49,602 bases of DNA, from contig JBATXM010000089.1 of NCBI GenBank assembly GCA_049673305.1, forward strand, positions 1 through 49,602, given 5' to 3'. The notes under the pieces were generated by a model. The model was given only the letters and a program-made list of their open reading frames with translations. It searched no databases and was not told where the DNA came from. Positions 28,924 to 36,843 of this stretch are shown here, in pieces (positions within the stretch are counted from its first letter, which is position 1; the number at the start of each line of letters is the position of its first letter). Origin of the DNA: GCA-003244245 sp049673305. GTDB lineage: Bacteria > Actinomycetota > Actinomycetes > Mycobacteriales > Pseudonocardiaceae. Made by a program: the position numbers and the translations under genes.

Positions 28924-30216
28924 TCAGACACTGGGCGTCAGCCGGGTCATCGCCGTGAGCACCCGGTCCATCGCGTCGCCCTCCCGGCTGTCGTAGAGGT
29001 TGGCCAGCAACTTGAGCATAAAGCGCATCAGCGTCGCGCGCGGCAAGGCGTGACGGATGCCCGCGCGCAGCACGGCCGGGTGCCCGATCAACCGGCTGAA
29101 CACGTTTCCCAACCGGAAGTACCCCCCCATCTCCTCGCGCAGCGTTGCAGGGTAGCGCCGCAGGGCGCGCTCCCGGGCCAGTCCCTCCGGCCGGGCCAGC
29201 GCCTGCACGGTGCACTCCGCGGCAAGCCGGGCGGACTGCATCGCGTACGCGATGCCCTCACCGTTGAACGGATTGACCATGCCACCGGCGTCACCGACCA
29301 GGAGCAGGCCGCCACGGTAGTGCGGCGTGCGGTTGAAGCTCATCGGCAAGGCCGCGCCAGCGACCTTACCGGTAGCGTTGCCCTCGCGAAAACCCCACTC
29401 CTGCGGGGTGCCGTCCAACCAGGACCGCAGCAGCGTCCGATAGTCGGTCTTCCCGTATGCCTCAGAAGTGGACAGGATGCCCAAGCCGACATTGGACGTC
29501 CCATCCCCCATGCCGAAGATCCAACCGTAGCCGGGCAGCAGCCTGGGGTGCTGCGAGTCAGTGTGGTCCCAGATCTCCACATGGCTTTCCAGGAAGTCGT
29601 CATGAGTGCGGGGGCTGGTGTAGTACCGACGCACCGCGACACCCATCGGCCGGTCATCGCGCTTGGCTATCCCCACACTGAGCGCGAGCCGGGCGCTGAC
29701 CCCGTCGCAGGCCAGGGTGAACGGGGCGCGATAAGACACCGGCTGCTTGTCCGGACCGTGCCGCCCGCGCACGCCGGTGACCCGCCCGGTGCGCTCATCG
29801 ATGATCGCTTCGGTGACCGTGTTGCGTTCGTGGAGCCGGGCGCCGGCCTTCTCGGCGTGGCGTACCAGGATCTCGTCGAAGTCGTGCCGCTGGCGGACCG
29901 CGCCGTAGGGCGGAAAACTGGCCAGCTCGGGCCAGGGCAGTTCGATCGTCACTCGCCCGCCCACCACCCGCAGGCCCTGGTTGTGCACCCAGCCAGCCTC
30001 GGTGCTAGTGTCGATGCCCAGATCGATCAGCTGCTTGATGCCACGCGGTGTCAACCCGTCCCCGCACACCTTGTCGCGGGGGAAGGTTGATTTCTCCAAC
30101 AGCAGCACGTCCAGCCCGGCCCGAGCCAGGTACGCGGCCGCCGTCGAGCCCGCAGGCCCCGCCCCCACCACGATCACATCGGCATCGGTGTCACTGGCAC
30201 CCGTCCGGTTGGCCAT
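28924..30216 (-). CDS. Geranylgeranyl-reductase-family flavoprotein (MenJ-like)
   Basis: A 430-residue FAD-dependent oxidoreductase. The dinucleotide loop VIVVGAGPAGSTAAAYLA is followed by the family motif PRDKVCGDGLTPRG, a central beta-sheet domain, and the second FAD motif GLLLVGDAGGMVNPFNGEGI. In actinobacteria this family next to nuoA is known to include MenJ, which saturates one isoprene unit of menaquinone. Its position directly upstream of complex I, the enzyme that reduces menaquinone, supports that assignment. ATG 30216 is chosen from its GAGGGAGCGGG leader and the closeness of the FAD motif. Reduction of a different isoprenoid cannot be excluded. Confidence 0.8.
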   Translation of the reverse strand: MANRTGASDTDADVIVVGAGPAGSTAAAYLARAGLDVLLLEKSTFPRDKVCGDGLTPRGIKQLIDLGIDTSTEAGWVHNQGLRVVGGRVTIELPWPELASFPPYGAVRQRHDFDEILVRHAEKAGARLHERNTVTEAIIDERTGRVTGVRGRHGPDKQPVSYRAPFTLACDGVSARLALSVGIAKRDDRPMGVAVRRYYTSPRTHDDFLESHVEIWDHTDSQHPRLLPGYGWIFGMGDGTSNVGLGILSTSEAYGKTDYRTLLRSWLDGTPQEWGFREGNATGKVAGAALPMSFNRTPHYRGGLLLVGDAGGMVNPFNGEGIAYAMQSARLAAECTVQALARPEGLARERALRRYPATLREEMGGYFRLGNVFSRLIGHPAVLRAGIRHALPRATLMRFMLKLLANLYDSREGDAMDRVLTAMTRLTPSV

Positions 30217-30284
30217 CCCGCTCCCTCGCCACGATCCCGCACTGCCGTTGCGCTGAGTGTACGGGTCAGCTGGGCCGAACCTCG

Positions 30285-30297
30285 TATCCTGCAGGGT
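30285..30297 (+). promoter_or_regulatory. Candidate -10 for leaderless antitoxin mRNA
   Basis: TATCCT at 30285-30290 lies 7 bp before the GTG of the antitoxin gene. A transcript would start at or next to the start codon, as in the leaderless mRNAs common in actinobacteria. No ribosome-binding site is visible. A -35 match is poor. Confidence 0.35.
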
Positions 30298-30591
30298 GTG
30301 ACAGCCGCGCACGCATCTGAGCGCCCGCCACACTCCGCTGCCCCCGCAGAGGCGGTGGATGCCGCCGTCGAGGGCCGCGTGGTGTACCTGATCCATGACG
30401 GCGAGCCAGTCGCCGCGATCGTCCCTGCTGACGTGGCCACCGCAGGGGCTGCGTCCATCGAAGCCCGAGAAAACGCGCAGGACATTCGGAGTGCCCGCAC
30501 GGCGCGGGCCGATCCCGGCTCGGACATTCCGCTAGAGGACGTGCTGGCCGTGTACGCCGATGACCTGGCCGCGTATCCGGACGAGCGGTGA
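30298..30591 (+). CDS. Antitoxin, Phd/YefM-like
   Basis: A 97-residue protein. The segment AAVEGRVVYLIHDGEPVAAIVPADVATA matches the Phd/YefM-like N-terminal DNA-binding fold, and the acidic C-terminus (IPLEDVLAVYADDLAAYPDE) is the expected toxin-binding arm. Its TGA overlaps the GTG of a RelE-like gene, the usual type II toxin-antitoxin order. The toxin is truncated, so the antitoxin is either orphaned or acts on a relative elsewhere. The start is GTG 30298, with a -10-like hexamer at leaderless spacing. Confidence 0.65.
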   Translation: MTAAHASERPPHSAAPAEAVDAAVEGRVVYLIHDGEPVAAIVPADVATAGAASIEARENAQDIRSARTARADPGSDIPLEDVLAVYADDLAAYPDER

Positions 30592-30686
30592 GCGTCCGCT
30601 ACCAAGTTCGCTTCCGCCCGCCCGTTGAGAAGGAACTGGCCAAGTTGGACCCGCCCTTCCGCAGACCTCCTGAAGTAGTTTTTTGA
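30588..30686 (+). pseudogene. RelE/ParE-type toxin, truncated
   Basis: Starting at the GTG overlapping the antitoxin stop, the frame reads VRYQVRFRPPVEKELAKLD, the standard first strand and helix of RelE-family mRNA interferases. It then ends after 32 codons (FRRPPEVVF then TGA). RelE toxins have about 85-95 residues, so the catalytic C-terminal strands are gone. The downstream sequence shows no continuation in other frames, which points to a deletion, not a point frameshift. Confidence 0.65.
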
Positions 30687-31257
30687 TCAAGCTCTGACCT
30701 GGGGCACCCGTGAGGCGTTCGCAGGAAAATCCGGTGAATGTCCTAGGCCCGCGAAGGACCGGTCCGGGACTCAAGATCACGGTTTGGGTGCCTCAGGTGA
30801 CATCTCGTGTCACTTTCGGCACCGAAATCGTGATCACGACCGTAGTGCCGCCCCGACGTGGGCCACCACCGCCTGCCGCTGGCCACCTGATTGTGGCGCG
30901 GCACGGGCCGTTGCCCATTATGGCGCTCGTCCGCTCCGCCCCGCCAGAAGGCGGTGGGATCAGTTGGGCATGTGCCACCGGTGGCACATGCCCACACCGC
31001 GACAATCCTTCCCCGGACCTCACCGTCAGTGACATCAGCGCAGAGCGCAGCAAGCACCGGATCTCTTCCAGCGAAGGGTGTCATCCCCCGAGCAGCAACC
31101 ATCCACAGCCTCCCGGTTCACCAAACACAATCGCGAAACGACCGTAACTTTCAGGGACTGAGCATCAGCGTCACAGGCACGATGCCCGCCCCGACTGGGG
31201 GTCGCGGTCCACGCACACGGAGTAAAGTCCCCAGTACGGGAATCGCCGGAGGGGGAT
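30687..31257. other. Long non-coding spacer dense in palindromes
   Basis: A 571-bp gene-free stretch. In order it holds GTGACA/TGTCAC arms (30797-30813), TTTCGG/CCGAAA arms (30814-30827), a CGTGATCACG palindrome (about 30829-30838), and a perfect 30-bp palindrome (30965-30994). A tail after the last shares sequence with a second hairpin at 34664-34685. No coding remnant was recognised. It should include the promoter of the TIR gene, whose GTG has CCGGAGGGGG just upstream. Confidence 0.5.
30965..30994. repeat. Perfect 30-bp palindrome
   Basis: Two exact 15-bp arms meet without a spacer; the left arm is TGGGCATGTGCCACC and the right arm its complement. It is followed by CACCGCGACA and a C-rich tail. 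It may be an operator or a hairpin; there is no T tract to support a terminator. A related hairpin-plus-tail occurs at 34664-34685. Confidence 0.8.
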
Positions 31258-32129
31258 GTGGCTGAGCCAAGCGGTGCGACCTTGGAATATGACGCGTTCA
31301 TCTCCTACAGCCACGCCTTGGACGGTGCCCTGGCACCGGCGCTGCAGACCGGGGTGGAGCGATTCGCCAAACCCTGGTACCGACCACGAGCCCTGCGGGT
31401 CTTCCGGGACACCACAAACCTGGCCGCCAACCCAGACTTATGGGCCTCCATCGAGCAGGCGTTAGACGCGTCAGCCTGGCTGGTGCTGATGGCCTCACCG
31501 AACGCAGCGTGGTCACCGTGGGTCAACCGCGAGGTCACCTGGTGGCTGGCGCACAAGCCACCCGGGCGGTTGCTCGTGGTGCTCACCGAGGGTGAGTTCA
31601 CCTGGGCCGACGACGCATCCGGTGACGGGGCGAGGGCGGCCCTGCCACCCGCACTTCGCGGCGCCTTCGCCGAGGAACCCCGCTGGGTGGACCTGCGCTG
31701 GTTGCGCGACGTGGGCCAGGCCAACCCCCGGTTGCGGGAGTGCGTGGCCGACATCGCCGCAGCGGTGCACCATGCGGGCGGCCTGGGGTAGCGTGGCCGC
31801 CCTGGCAGTGTTGCTGGTTGTAGCGCTAGTAGCCGCAGGTGTCGCCCTTCAACAACGCGCCACCGCACGGAGCGAACGCGACACCGCCATCTTCAACCAG
31901 ATCACCGCGCAGGCTGACCGTTCGCGCAGCACCAACATCTCCCTCGCGGCGCAACTCGACCTCACACACCCTCGCCAGCGGCAGCGCCGACCACACGATT
32001 CGATTGTGGAGAATAAACGTCAACGAAGCGATCCAGCGGATCTGCGCTACTACCGCGAACACCCTTACCCCGGTGGCGTGGGCGCAGTACGTGTCGCCAG
32101 ACTTGCCCTATCGCCCGCCGTGCCGGTGA
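31258..32129 (+). pseudogene. TIR - membrane helix - WD40 protein, collapsed by deletions and frameshifts
   Basis: Three pieces of one known actinobacterial architecture survive in three frames. Frame 1 (31258-31791) is a full TIR domain (YDAFISYSHALDG, RVFRDTTNLAANPDLW, LVLMASPNAAWSPWVNREV). Frame 2 (about 31793-31965) has the membrane helix and following region (AALAVLLVVALVAAGVA, DTAIFNQITAQADRSRSTN, SLAAQLDL). Frame 3 (about 31962-32129) has only the last WD40 blade and tail (TLASGSADHTIRLW, then EAIQRICATTANTLTP and SPDLPYRPPC). The other blades, several hundred residues, are missing. GTG 31258 has a strong GGAGGGGG leader, so a free 177-residue TIR protein could still be made. TIR domains of this type often bind or cleave NAD. 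Confidence 0.75.
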
Positions 32130-32178
32130 TGGCGGCCCGCTACACCCGACCGGTGCCCGAAGTCAAAGGAGTCAATCC

Positions 32179-32511
32179 ATGATCTTCATCGTAGTCAAGT
32201 TCACCATTCGTCCCGACCGCAGCGATGACTGGCTCGCGATTGTCGACGGCTTCACCCACGCCACCCGGCAGGAGCCCGGCAACATCTTCTTCGAATGGTC
32301 CAGGAGCACGGAAAAATCCAACCAGTTCATCTTGCTCGAGGCGTTCGAGTCCCACCAAGCGGGCGAGGCACACGTGAACTCCGACCACTTCAAGGTCGCT
32401 ATGGCCTTGATTCCCGACGTGATCTCGACGACGCCGGAGATCGTGAACGTCGAGGTGCCAGGCGACGGGTGGGCACAGATGGCAGAAGTTGCGCCGTCCC
32501 AGCGCCTGTAA
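32179..32511 (+). CDS. Antibiotic-biosynthesis-monooxygenase (ABM) domain protein
   Basis: A 110-residue single-domain protein of the ABM/YgiN ferredoxin-like fold: IFIVVKFTIRPDRSDDWLAI, ATRQEPGNIFFEWSRS, FILLEAFESHQAGEAHVNS and DHFKVAM are all in family order. Members are small cofactor-free monooxygenases or quinol-related enzymes. ATG 32179 has AAAGGAG at good spacing. It stands alone between the TIR remnant and a convergent regulator; the substrate is unknown. Confidence 0.8.
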   Translation: MIFIVVKFTIRPDRSDDWLAIVDGFTHATRQEPGNIFFEWSRSTEKSNQFILLEAFESHQAGEAHVNSDHFKVAMALIPDVISTTPEIVNVEVPGDGWAQMAEVAPSQRL

Positions 32512-32561
32512 GGACCACTGGTCTTCGACGTCAACTACCTCACAGGGATGGACCTGCCGGT

Positions 32562-33830
32562 TCAGGCATAATCCGCGAGGCCGGCTCGGGTGGCGAGCTG
32601 GGTCAACTCCCGTGCGCGCGTGCCGGAGGCGCTACGCCGGAGATGATCGAGGAGGTCGAGCGCGAGGGGCCAGCACCGCACCACGTCCGGAAACAGTTTC
32701 TCGGTGGTGAGCAATGCGCGTGCGGCGTCATCAGGATGGCCGGCGAGGCTGTGGCCCCACGCTAGGTCGACATGATAACTGGAGCGCCGGTCCTTGCGGA
32801 GCCGGCTGAGATCATCCGATGAGACCTGACGGGAGGCGTTGAGGACACCAGCACCGTCGCCGAGCAGGCGCCACGCAGCGGCCCGATACAAATTGACCTC
32901 GGTCGGGCCGAAGCTGCAAAAATACTCGTTGTCGATGCTGTCGTGCCCGAGCTGGCGGGCGACTCCGCGGCCTTCGTCCAACAAATCGCGAGCCACCGCA
33001 GGCTTCTTGGCCCGAGCGGCTGTCACCGCTCCCGCGAGGAACAACAGGCCGTAAAGTGACAAGTACGCCGACGAGCCACCGCCGCGCGCTGGCTCCATAC
33101 GGTCAATGCCGGCCCGCGCGAACTCGAGCGATTCGTCGTATCGTTCCAGGAACATGAGCGCCCGGACGGCCTGGCGTGTCGCGGCACCGATCAACAAACT
33201 GTCACCGGTCTCCTCCGCCAGCACGAAACCCCGCTCAGCGGCCAACCAAGTAAGATCAAATTCATCGAGCCGGGACAACGTAAGGGCGGTCACCTGGTAC
33301 GCCAGCGACAACAGCGAGCGGGCGCGTCGCGCCTGATCATCCGCACCCGGATAGGCCACCACGGCTATCTGAGCGGTGGTGAGCAGACGCGGCAACACCT
33401 GACCGAGTAAAGACCAGTGAGTATTCTCGAAGACAGTCTGGGCGTAGGTGACCTGTTGAGCGAGCCGGTCAAGATCTGATGGTGTGTCCAGCTCAGCGAC
33501 GGAGGGCACGAACTCGCGACTGACCGCCTGATAGGACTGCATAGCGGACTGGATAGCGGAAATCTCAAAGAGATCCATACAGTGCCGGGCCTGGCGGACC
33601 TCAGGGGTGTCAGCCAAGGTCTTCACCGAAACGTACAGAACATAGGCCACCCGCTCCAGCATCGGCAGGCGAAGCAGGCCCCGCTCACCGCTCTCCACCT
33701 TGTCCACCCAGCTCAACGACCGCTCACACAGCTCAGCGAACTGCCTGCGGGTGAGACCACGGCGGACCCGCCACCGGGCCACCCGCCGGCCGATCTCGCG
33801 GCGCCGCTCGCTCGCGTCGTCACTGGACAC
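32562..33830 (-). CDS. XRE-family regulator with TPR-like domain
   Basis: About 422 residues from GTG 33830 (GGGAG just upstream); a TTG at 33872 would add 14. The N-terminus is a helix-turn-helix (REIGRRVARWRVRRGLTRRQ, LCERSLSWVDKVESGER), followed by VKTLADTPEV. The remaining 330 residues are helical repeats (QVTYAQTVFENTHWSLLG, LLSLAYQVTALTLSRLDE, AVRALMFLERYDESLEFARA, DLAWGHSLAGHPDDAARALL). This is a standard actinobacterial regulator layout. It is divergent from the 34085 gene, with about 250 bp between. The signal is unknown. Confidence 0.75.
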   Translation of the reverse strand: MSSDDASERRREIGRRVARWRVRRGLTRRQFAELCERSLSWVDKVESGERGLLRLPMLERVAYVLYVSVKTLADTPEVRQARHCMDLFEISAIQSAMQSYQAVSREFVPSVAELDTPSDLDRLAQQVTYAQTVFENTHWSLLGQVLPRLLTTAQIAVVAYPGADDQARRARSLLSLAYQVTALTLSRLDEFDLTWLAAERGFVLAEETGDSLLIGAATRQAVRALMFLERYDESLEFARAGIDRMEPARGGGSSAYLSLYGLLFLAGAVTAARAKKPAVARDLLDEGRGVARQLGHDSIDNEYFCSFGPTEVNLYRAAAWRLLGDGAGVLNASRQVSSDDLSRLRKDRRSSYHVDLAWGHSLAGHPDDAARALLTTEKLFPDVVRCWPLALDLLDHLRRSASGTRARELTQLATRAGLADYA

Positions 33831-34084
33831 CGTGTCGCACTCCCAACTCAGTTCAGTGAAATCTTTGCGCAACGCAGGTCATCAGCAGGCTCGCGCAGTG
33901 GGAGACGTTACCGATGCGCCGCCACCGCCTCGAATCGGGACATTAGACACATTGTACGACGTTTTCTGAACACCAGGCCTTTAGCGTCGCTTCCCCCGAA
34001 CCGCGCGCTGCTCCAGGACGGACCCACCCCGGCTCTGGGTGCCACCCACGCACGCCACACCGATAACTGGGGGCCACGAGCGCG

Positions 34085-34342
34085 ATGCGCCAGACAACCA
34101 CGCCGAAGACAGCGCTGGTGGCATGGGTGTTCCTTGATCACCCCCGAGATCACCCCCGCCACGAGGGTGTCACGATCCGGTGGCGGCGCGGAGATCCGGT
34201 GGCCTACGTCCTGCACGGCCACCGGATCGGGGACCACACCACGAGCGCAGGAGTCCTGGACACCATTCGGGTAGCACCAACTGGCTGGACCGACCTCGCC
34301 GAAATCCGCCTGCTCGGGCAGCGCTGGCTACGACAACGGTGA
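34085..34342 (+). CDS. Small protein of unknown function beside XRE regulator
   Basis: An 85-residue soluble protein (VAWVFLDHPRDHPRHEGV, TIRWRRGDPVAYVLHGHRIG, PTGWTDLAEIRLLGQRWLR). No family is recognised. It is divergently arranged with the XRE-TPR regulator, a layout often seen for small regulated partners. Coding signal is moderate; there is no strong ribosome-binding site before ATG 34085. Confidence 0.45.
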   Translation: MRQTTTPKTALVAWVFLDHPRDHPRHEGVTIRWRRGDPVAYVLHGHRIGDHTTSAGVLDTIRVAPTGWTDLAEIRLLGQRWLRQR

Positions 34343-34463
34343 GCAACCGCGTACCAGGACATCCGGCACAAGCCTGCAACGCTGCCCGTGACCTCGGCTG
34401 CTGGATACACCCAAAGTGGACGACGGGCAGACTAGCGGATCACGGGGATACCCGAGGAGGAAC

Positions 34464-34631
34464 ATGACCGCGACTCGCGCCCTCCTGTACTGCACGGTCA
34501 ACGGAGCGTGCAACAACACCAATGGTCTCGGCCGACAAACAAACCGTGTCACACCCACGGTCGTTTCAGGATCGATTTTTGTGGTTTCGGGGTGGGCCTG
34601 GGGCACGATCGTTCCAAGATTGTGTTTATAG
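34464..34631 (+). CDS. Candidate 55-residue ORF with strong ribosome-binding site
   Basis: ATG 34464 is preceded by GAGGAGGAAC at ideal spacing. The first 30 residues (MTATRALLYCTVNG, NNTNGLGRQTNRV) look protein-like, but the rest is hydrophobic and unconvincing, so it may be the 5' end of a lost gene. No family is assigned. Confidence 0.3.
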   Translation: MTATRALLYCTVNGACNNTNGLGRQTNRVTPTVVSGSIFVVSGWAWGTIVPRLCL

Positions 34632-34996
34632 TCGCGGTGGTCACCTCGCCCTGTCCAGCGACAGAGTTGCCACCTGCGGCAACTCCGCACACGGCGACAG
34701 TCCCTCCCTGAACCCAAGGGCCGGAAACGTCGGTGGTGTCGAGTTCACGGCGCCAACCGCCGGATGGGTGAGGAGTTCCGCGTGGTGGATACCGTGTCGT
34801 CGGGTCCTAGGCAAATTCAGGTTACTAAGTGTTCACGACGCGACGATCATGACAACGGGGGCCGGAGGACAACGCCTCGGTCAGCTCGGCACACACGCTC
34901 TCGTTGATCAACAGCGCAGGCCACGGCCCCGGCTGGAGGGGGAGGTTGCCGGGGCCGTGGGATTCGCCCGCTGTCTCAGCAACGGGCGGGTCTGGA
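34632..34996. other. Non-coding spacer with hairpin
   Basis: About 365 bp without a recognised gene. A hairpin at 34664-34685 (arms GAGTTGCC / GGCAACTC, 6-base loop) is followed by a tail, CACACGGCGACAGTCC and a C-rich run. This resembles the sequence after the 30965-30994 palindrome. The rest shows nothing recognisable. Confidence 0.45.
34664..34685. repeat. Hairpin related to the 30965 palindrome
   Basis: Eight-base arms GAGTTGCC and GGCAACTC enclose ACCTGC. The core TTGCCACC resembles TGTGCCACC of the 30-bp palindrome at 30965, and both are followed by a CACAC-GCGACA-TCC-type tail. This suggests two diverged copies of one element. Confidence 0.5.
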
Positions 34997-36202
34997 TCAG
35001 TCGAGGTGGTTGTGGCGCTGTGGCCAGGTCGGCTCGGATTCCTCATCGGCACCGAATGTGGCGGTGGGTCCTGTGGTGGCGAGGTGGGCATAACGTTCGT
35101 CGATGTGGCGGGCTTTGTAGTAGACGACCGCGCCGATCCAGACGAGGAGGAACACGCCGACGATGATCCGTCCGGCGGTGTTGATGTCGATGTTGGAGAT
35201 GTAGTCCCAGGGTTGGCCGGAGAGGTTGAGCTCTTGGGCGAGCAGGCCCACGAGTTCGATGGTGCCAATCACGAACGCCACGAAGATCGACAATCCAGTG
35301 GTGGTGATGTTGTAGTAGATCTTTCGGATGGGGGTGACGAACGCCCAGCCGTAGGCCTTGGACATGAACACCCCGTCCAGGGTGTCCATCAGGGACATGC
35401 CGGCGGCGAACAGGATGGGCAGCGAGATGATGGCCAGTGCGGGCAGGCCGCCGGCGACCGCGGCGGTGGCGGACAAGCCGAGCAGGCCGACTTCGGTGGC
35501 GGTGTCGAATCCCAACCCGAACAGGACGCCGACGGGGTAGAGCTGCCAGGAGTGGTTGATGAACTTGTTGTAGCGACCCCTGAAGATCCGGTTCATCAGC
35601 CCTCGGCTGGCCAACAGCTGGTCGAGTTCCTCGGAACGGTATTCCCCGCGTTTGGCCGCTCGCCACATCTTGATGATTCCGATCAGCACGAACAGGTTGA
35701 GGCTGGCGATCAGGTAGAGGAACACCGCGGAGACGACGGTGCCGATGATCCCGCCGGCGGCTTGGAAGCTGTCCCGGAATGCAGCGGCCGACGAGGCGGC
35801 CACCGCGATGCCCACCGACAGCGCCAGAACGATGGTGGAGTGGCCCAGGGAGAAGAAGAACCCCACCCCTAGTGGGCGCTGGCCCTTTTGCAGCAGGTAG
35901 CGGGTGGTGTCATCGATCGCGGAGATGTGGTCGGCGTCGAAGGCGTGGCGCAGCCCGAACCCGTAGGCCAACGCGCCGGCCCCGGCGAAGATCAGAGTGC
36001 CCTTGCTGTCGCTGAGGTTGTGGTAGTGGGGTTGGGAGTTGTAGTAGTAAAACATCCCGAACCCCACGATGTGCAGCAACGCCACGAACCCGAACAGCCC
36101 GGCCAACCGCGGGATCTCATCACGAGTGAACCGGATCCGTTGCTTGTCGGTCACCACTGGCTCACTCGCTGTCGTGGAGCTGCCCCGCGTGTTGGCTGAC
36201 AT
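34997..36202 (-). CDS. NiCoT-family nickel/cobalt permease
   Basis: A 401-residue membrane protein with about eight helices. The NiCoT signature GLRHAFDADHISAIDD lies near residues 83-98, followed by FFFSLGHSTIVLALSV, GLGFDTATEVGLL and FAAGMSLMDTLDGVFM, all motifs lining the metal path of HoxN/NixA transporters. The C-terminus is hydrophilic with a His-containing end. ATG 36202 has GAGAGGAG upstream, which decides the start. It imports Ni or Co ions at high affinity. It is divergent from the ABC importer operon across a 640-bp region with a strong palindromic operator. Ni versus Co preference cannot be read from the sequence. Confidence 0.88.
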   Translation of the reverse strand: MSANTRGSSTTASEPVVTDKQRIRFTRDEIPRLAGLFGFVALLHIVGFGMFYYYNSQPHYHNLSDSKGTLIFAGAGALAYGFGLRHAFDADHISAIDDTTRYLLQKGQRPLGVGFFFSLGHSTIVLALSVGIAVAASSAAAFRDSFQAAGGIIGTVVSAVFLYLIASLNLFVLIGIIKMWRAAKRGEYRSEELDQLLASRGLMNRIFRGRYNKFINHSWQLYPVGVLFGLGFDTATEVGLLGLSATAAVAGGLPALAIISLPILFAAGMSLMDTLDGVFMSKAYGWAFVTPIRKIYYNITTTGLSIFVAFVIGTIELVGLLAQELNLSGQPWDYISNIDINTAGRIIVGVFLLVWIGAVVYYKARHIDERYAHLATTGPTATFGADEESEPTWPQRHNHLD

Positions 36203-36608
36203 CACGCACTCCTCTCTTCGAAGCCCGACGTACGGACACCAGACATCTCTGTTGTTGCAGTTGAGATGCTGTAGCCCGGAAGGGTAGTTCCGAGTGGCAT
36301 GCAAAAGCAACCCAATCGTGAAAAAACGCCTGTAATGGTTACACTCAGTGTTTTTTGCGGTTGGACTGCGTCAGTTTTGGTGGAAGTCAGCCGCCAATGG
36401 TGGAGATAGGGCACGTGACAGTGACAGTCCGCAGTAATCGACATCATCTCCGTCACCCGAACTCGGCAACGCCGAGACCACGCACCGGTCGCGGTCCGCG
36501 CAGCGCCGTCGCATGTCCTCGACGTTGAGGACACCCGCTCTCCACCGGGACCGCAGACGCATGCCGGGTCGCTGCTGACGTGGACCCGCTCGACCCCCAG
36601 GACTCCTC
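36203..36608. other. Divergent spacer upstream of nickel/cobalt permease
   Basis: About 400 bp without a convincing gene. It includes AT-rich segments near 36310-36370 with AAAAAAC and GTTTTTT arms on either side of a 23-bp gap. The segment should contain the promoter of the leftward permease. I saw no cobalamin-riboswitch hallmark. Confidence 0.35.
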
Positions 36609-36638
36609 TTGTTGCCATAGCTTGGCAACAACTACACT
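36609..36638 (+). promoter_or_regulatory. Promoter with palindromic metal-regulator-type operator
   Basis: Perfect 9-bp arms TTGTTGCCA (36609-36617) and TGGCAACAA (36623-36631) flank a 5-bp spacer. The arms overlap a plausible promoter: TTGTTG at 36609 as -35 and TACACT at 36633-36638 as -10, 18 bp apart. A protein bound here would block transcription of the ABC importer operon. The layout (5-bp spacer, TTGC-containing arms) recalls Fur-family nickel (Nur) boxes, but the half-sites are not identical. The binding protein is not encoded nearby. Confidence 0.55.
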
Positions 36639-36669
36639 TGTGGGTGACAACACGACGTTGATACCGCCC

Positions 36670-36843
36670 ATGACAGGATTCAAAGATGATCAAAAAAGCC
36701 CATTTGCTCTCTTCGACCCCCCAAAGGTGTGATGCTATCCGACACGAGTCGAGCAGAGCGTGATGGAGAATCGGTGGTTGTTCGCGCTGCTGGGGCAGCT
36801 GCGTGGTCCGCTGGCCAGTCAGGTGGACGGAACCGGACCATGA
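36670..36843 (+). other. Upstream ORF with in-frame TGA, ending in ATGA overlap with the permease gene
   Basis: The leader between the operator and the permease has one frame. ATG 36670 starts a 20-residue peptide (MTGFKDDQKSPFALFDPPKV), then a TGA (36730-36732), then the frame continues through MENRWLFALLGQLRGPLASQ to a TGA at 36841. That last TGA overlaps the permease ATG (ATGA). The second part, from ATG 36763, is 26 residues. These may be a coupled leader peptide or the remains of a small gene. Coding status is uncertain. Confidence 0.3.

Noticed and set aside
36203..36608. Cobalamin or nickel riboswitch before the NiCoT gene
   Set aside because: No conserved B12-box or NiCo-type junction was found; control by a protein operator is more likely.
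36670..36843. Selenoprotein reading of the TGA-TGC in the leader ORF
   Set aside because: No SECIS-like hairpin was evident directly after the TGA and no selenoprotein family matches.
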